NCBI GenBank assembly: GCA_025362055.1
Contig: JANYIM010000263.1
Coordinates: forward strand, 1-44,003
DNA length: 44,003 bases
DNA from: Bacteroidota bacterium
Lineage (GTDB): Bacteria; Bacteroidota; Bacteroidia; Chitinophagales; Chitinophagaceae
Direction of reading: 5' to 3'
Positions within the stretch are counted from its first letter, which is position 1, and each line of letters starts with the position of its first letter. Position numbers and translations under genes: made by a program. The notes under the pieces were generated by a model that saw only the letters and a program-made list of their open reading frames with translations, searched no databases and had not been told where the DNA came from. Below are positions 42,301 to 44,003 of this stretch, piece by piece.

Positions 42301-43077
42301 TTATTTTATTTTTACAATATCTTTTTTTAAGATAAACCCGGTGCTGAATTGTTCTTTGGTATTTTCAAACGAAACTTCCACGAAATTCTTTAATTCGCGG
42401 ATACCCGTTACCGTGTTCCCTTTTACTAAATACCCCTTACGTGGCTTATTGCCAATACCGGGACTATCATAAAAAAATGTTTTGCCTGCAGTTACTTCCC
42501 ACTTGCTGTTGGCGTAGGTGGGATTGACATTAAAGTTGTCAAAATTTATTCCGGTCAGTTCAGCAGCGCCAATACGGCTTTCTTTCATGGTTGCTTCCGG
42601 ATCGCCATCCTGGTAATTCACGTCTTTTTCCTTTATCAGCAGCCAGTTTTTTACACCGGTATTATAACTGAATGTATATTCATAACCCCAGCGCCAACTG
42701 CTGCCTCCGTAAAAATTCAGGGCAAATCCGTTATTGTTTATTTTTGTTGATTCATAGGGGTCTCCAAATACGCCACCGCAATGATAGCACAACATCATAT
42801 TGTCATTTCTTTTTTCGGCTTTCAGTTTTCCGTTGGACTGCCGCAGCAATAGGATGAGTGGCCTTTTTACTTCATCGACCATGTTAGTATCTTCACCCGC
42901 TACTTTCAGGATCAATATGGCATCCGGCCTTTTATCTCCGTTCAGGTCGCCCGTAATATAATCCAGCATCTCATAGCCTTTTAAAACAAAAGGTTTTGCT
43001 TCAGCAGGCAATACTTTATCCTGCGCAGCAACTTTAAATGCTGTAAACAATAAGGCAATAAGGAGTATCTTTTTCAT
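42301..43077 (-). CDS. exported protein with DxNGDxRPD motif and C-terminal SH3-like region
   Basis: The 258-aa product has a signal peptide (KKILLIALLFTAFKVAAQ). It has YITGDLNGDKRPDAILIL, an acidic loop like that of VCBS/FG-GAP calcium-binding repeats, then MLCYHCGGVFGDPYESTKINNNGFALNFYGGSSWRWGYEYTFSYNTGVKNW, a beta-rich block. The last 60 residues (FFYDSPGIGNKPRKGYLVKGNTVTGIRELKNFVEVSFENTKEQFSTGFILKKDIVKI) read like a bacterial SH3-type domain. It probably acts in the periplasm. It is 19 bp upstream of the M1 peptidase gene. Function is unknown. Confidence 0.82.
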   Translation of the reverse strand: MKKILLIALLFTAFKVAAQDKVLPAEAKPFVLKGYEMLDYITGDLNGDKRPDAILILKVAGEDTNMVDEVKRPLILLLRQSNGKLKAEKRNDNMMLCYHCGGVFGDPYESTKINNNGFALNFYGGSSWRWGYEYTFSYNTGVKNWLLIKEKDVNYQDGDPEATMKESRIGAAELTGINFDNFNVNPTYANSKWEVTAGKTFFYDSPGIGNKPRKGYLVKGNTVTGIRELKNFVEVSFENTKEQFSTGFILKKDIVKIK

Positions 43078-43144
43078 AATAAATTATCCTCTAATTTAAT
43101 CTAAAAAAATTAATACTGTTTAACCGGTAAATCCCTGCGCTGCT

Positions 43145-43176
43145 TTAAACAGGTACCGTTCTATGCAGTACCTTTG
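43145..43176 (+). promoter_or_regulatory. promoter TTA-N21-TACCTTTG with leaderless geometry
   Basis: TACCTTTG (43169-43176) is a full -7 match and ends just 4 bp before the radical SAM ATG at 43181. TTA at 43145 gives an N21 spacer. The transcript should begin at or next to the start codon. Confidence 0.58.
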
Positions 43177-43180
43177 ACAA

Positions 43181-44003
43181 ATGCCTCGATTCAATTTTAA
43201 TGATACTAGAAACCTTTTCGGCAAACTTACTTTCCGGAGGGCATTGAACAGCATCAAGGTATTCAGCAGTTTTTATATCAGCCGGTTGTTGAATAAGCCG
43301 GTACAATGGGGCTACCCGGTTTCTGTTTCATTTGAACCAACAACAAGCTGCAATCTTCGCTGCCCCGAATGTCCCAGTGGCTTACGGGCCTTTACAAGGC
43401 CCACCGGCATGCTGGAAAATGATCTTTTTAAAAAGACCATCGATGATATCCATAAAGAATTATTATACCTCATTTTTTATTTCCAGGGAGAGCCTTATCT
43501 GAATCCTGCTTTCCTGGAGATGGTAAAATATGCAGCTGCAAAAAAGATCTACACGGCAACATCCACCAATGCGCATTATTTAACAGATGAAATGGCGAAA
43601 AGAACTGTAGAAAGTGGCTTGGACCGCCTCATCATTTCAATCGACGGAACAACACAGGATGTGTACCAACAATACCGCGTAGGCGGTAACCTGGAAAAAG
43701 TACTGGAGGGCACCCGTAATATTGTAAAGTGGAAAAAGCAGTTGAAAAGTAAAACACCCTTTGTCTTCTTCCAGTTCCTGGTGGTAAAGCCAAATGAGCA
43801 TCAGGTAGAAGACATTAAGCGTTTAGCCAAAACCGTTGGTGTGGATGAAGTGCGCTTCAAAACGGCCCAGGTATATGAATATGAGACAGATCCCAATAAG
43901 CTCATTCCCACAATCGACAAGTACAGCCGCTACAAGAAAAATGCTGGTGGCGGATATACCGCTAAAAATAAACTGGCCAACCGTTGCTGGAAAATGCAAC
44001 ATG
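43181..44003 (+). CDS. radical SAM/SPASM domain protein, truncated by window end
   Basis: This gene is absent from the ORF track because it runs off the window. Reading from ATG 43181 gives 274 complete codons in one open frame. VSVSFEPTTSCNLRCPECPSGLRAF has the radical SAM CxxxCxxC motif (CNLRCPEC) that binds the [4Fe-4S] cluster. YFQGEPYLNPAFLEMVKYA, STNAHYLTDEMAKRTVESGLDRLIISIDG and the start of a SPASM region at ANRCWKMQH follow. Such enzymes include anaerobic sulfatase-maturase-like and peptide-modifying radical SAM proteins. The substrate cannot be told without the missing C-terminus and downstream genes. Confidence 0.92.
   Translation, partial: MPRFNFNDTRNLFGKLTFRRALNSIKVFSSFYISRLLNKPVQWGYPVSVSFEPTTSCNLRCPECPSGLRAFTRPTGMLENDLFKKTIDDIHKELLYLIFYFQGEPYLNPAFLEMVKYAAAKKIYTATSTNAHYLTDEMAKRTVESGLDRLIISIDGTTQDVYQQYRVGGNLEKVLEGTRNIVKWKKQLKSKTPFVFFQFLVVKPNEHQVEDIKRLAKTVGVDEVRFKTAQVYEYETDPNKLIPTIDKYSRYKKNAGGGYTAKNKLANRCWKMQH

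Overview
The window is chromosomal DNA from a member of the Bacteroidota, most likely a Chitinophagaceae-type organism. This rests on sequence signs only: a type IX secretion C-terminal sorting domain on the M1 peptidase, an outer-membrane beta-barrel/carboxypeptidase-like regulatory domain receptor, Bacteroidota-restricted families (DUF5606, the LptC form seen here), and promoters of the Bacteroidota type (TTG-N19/20-TAnnTTTG) rather than E. coli type. No rRNA, tRNA, CRISPR array, insertion sequence, phage or plasmid gene was seen. The DNA is gene-dense, and no gap without a gene exceeds 300 bp.

Layout. 1-1865 (minus): aldo/keto reductase, ArsC/Spx-like thioredoxin-fold protein and OsmC, ending at a perfect 20-bp palindrome. 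1934-4568 (minus): a tight coaX / outer-membrane protein / lptC unit. 4629-6028 (minus): Lon-substrate-binding-domain protein and a WaaE-like glycosyltransferase, divergent from meaB (plus). 6996-8087: a small CSVC membrane protein and a TPR protein. 8131-11746: surface-glycan cluster with a GT25, two GT2 enzymes and a SAM methyltransferase. 11855-13666: typA with a clear promoter and terminator. 13924-15658: two unrecognised adjacent genes. 15707-25158 (plus): amidase, uvrB, ParA-like ATPase, esterase, lipoprotein, polA and a DsbA-family protein. 25222-29002: DUF1579 lipoprotein, DinB-family protein, and an orphan RnfD/NqrB-like membrane protein paired with a DUF2330 protein. 29180-34001 (minus): outer-membrane receptor, ECF sigma factor, one-TM protein, membrane-anchored Spy/CpxP-like protein and soluble Spy-like protein. 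34210-36511 (plus): DUF5606 protein and M3 oligoendopeptidase. 36528-38181: fur-SCO unit divergent from a MerC-domain gene. 38252-43077: SnoaL-like protein, VanZ-like protein, small membrane protein, GH25 lysozyme, a frameshifted M1 aminopeptidase and an SH3-like lipid-independent secreted protein. 43181-end: a radical SAM/SPASM gene cut off by the window edge.

The most interesting part is the 29.2-34.0 kb ECF sigma locus. Its gene order and topologies resemble the metal-sensing CnrYXH logic (sigma factor, short one-TM anti-sigma-like protein, membrane-anchored Spy-fold sensor), here coupled to a TonB-dependent-type outer-membrane barrel with a glycine-rich loop. Two matching promoter-like elements, CCGCCRGTTTTTT-N10-CGTCTAAT, lie upstream of the receptor gene and of the last Spy-like gene, with identical internal spacing. 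They are good candidates for the autoregulated promoters of this sigma factor. Other points of note are the RnfD-like/DUF2330 pair, a 2-nt-deletion-type frameshift in the M1 peptidase, near-leaderless promoters, and a beta-clamp-binding-like motif in the Pol I linker.

All family calls are made by eye from the translations; no database search was run.
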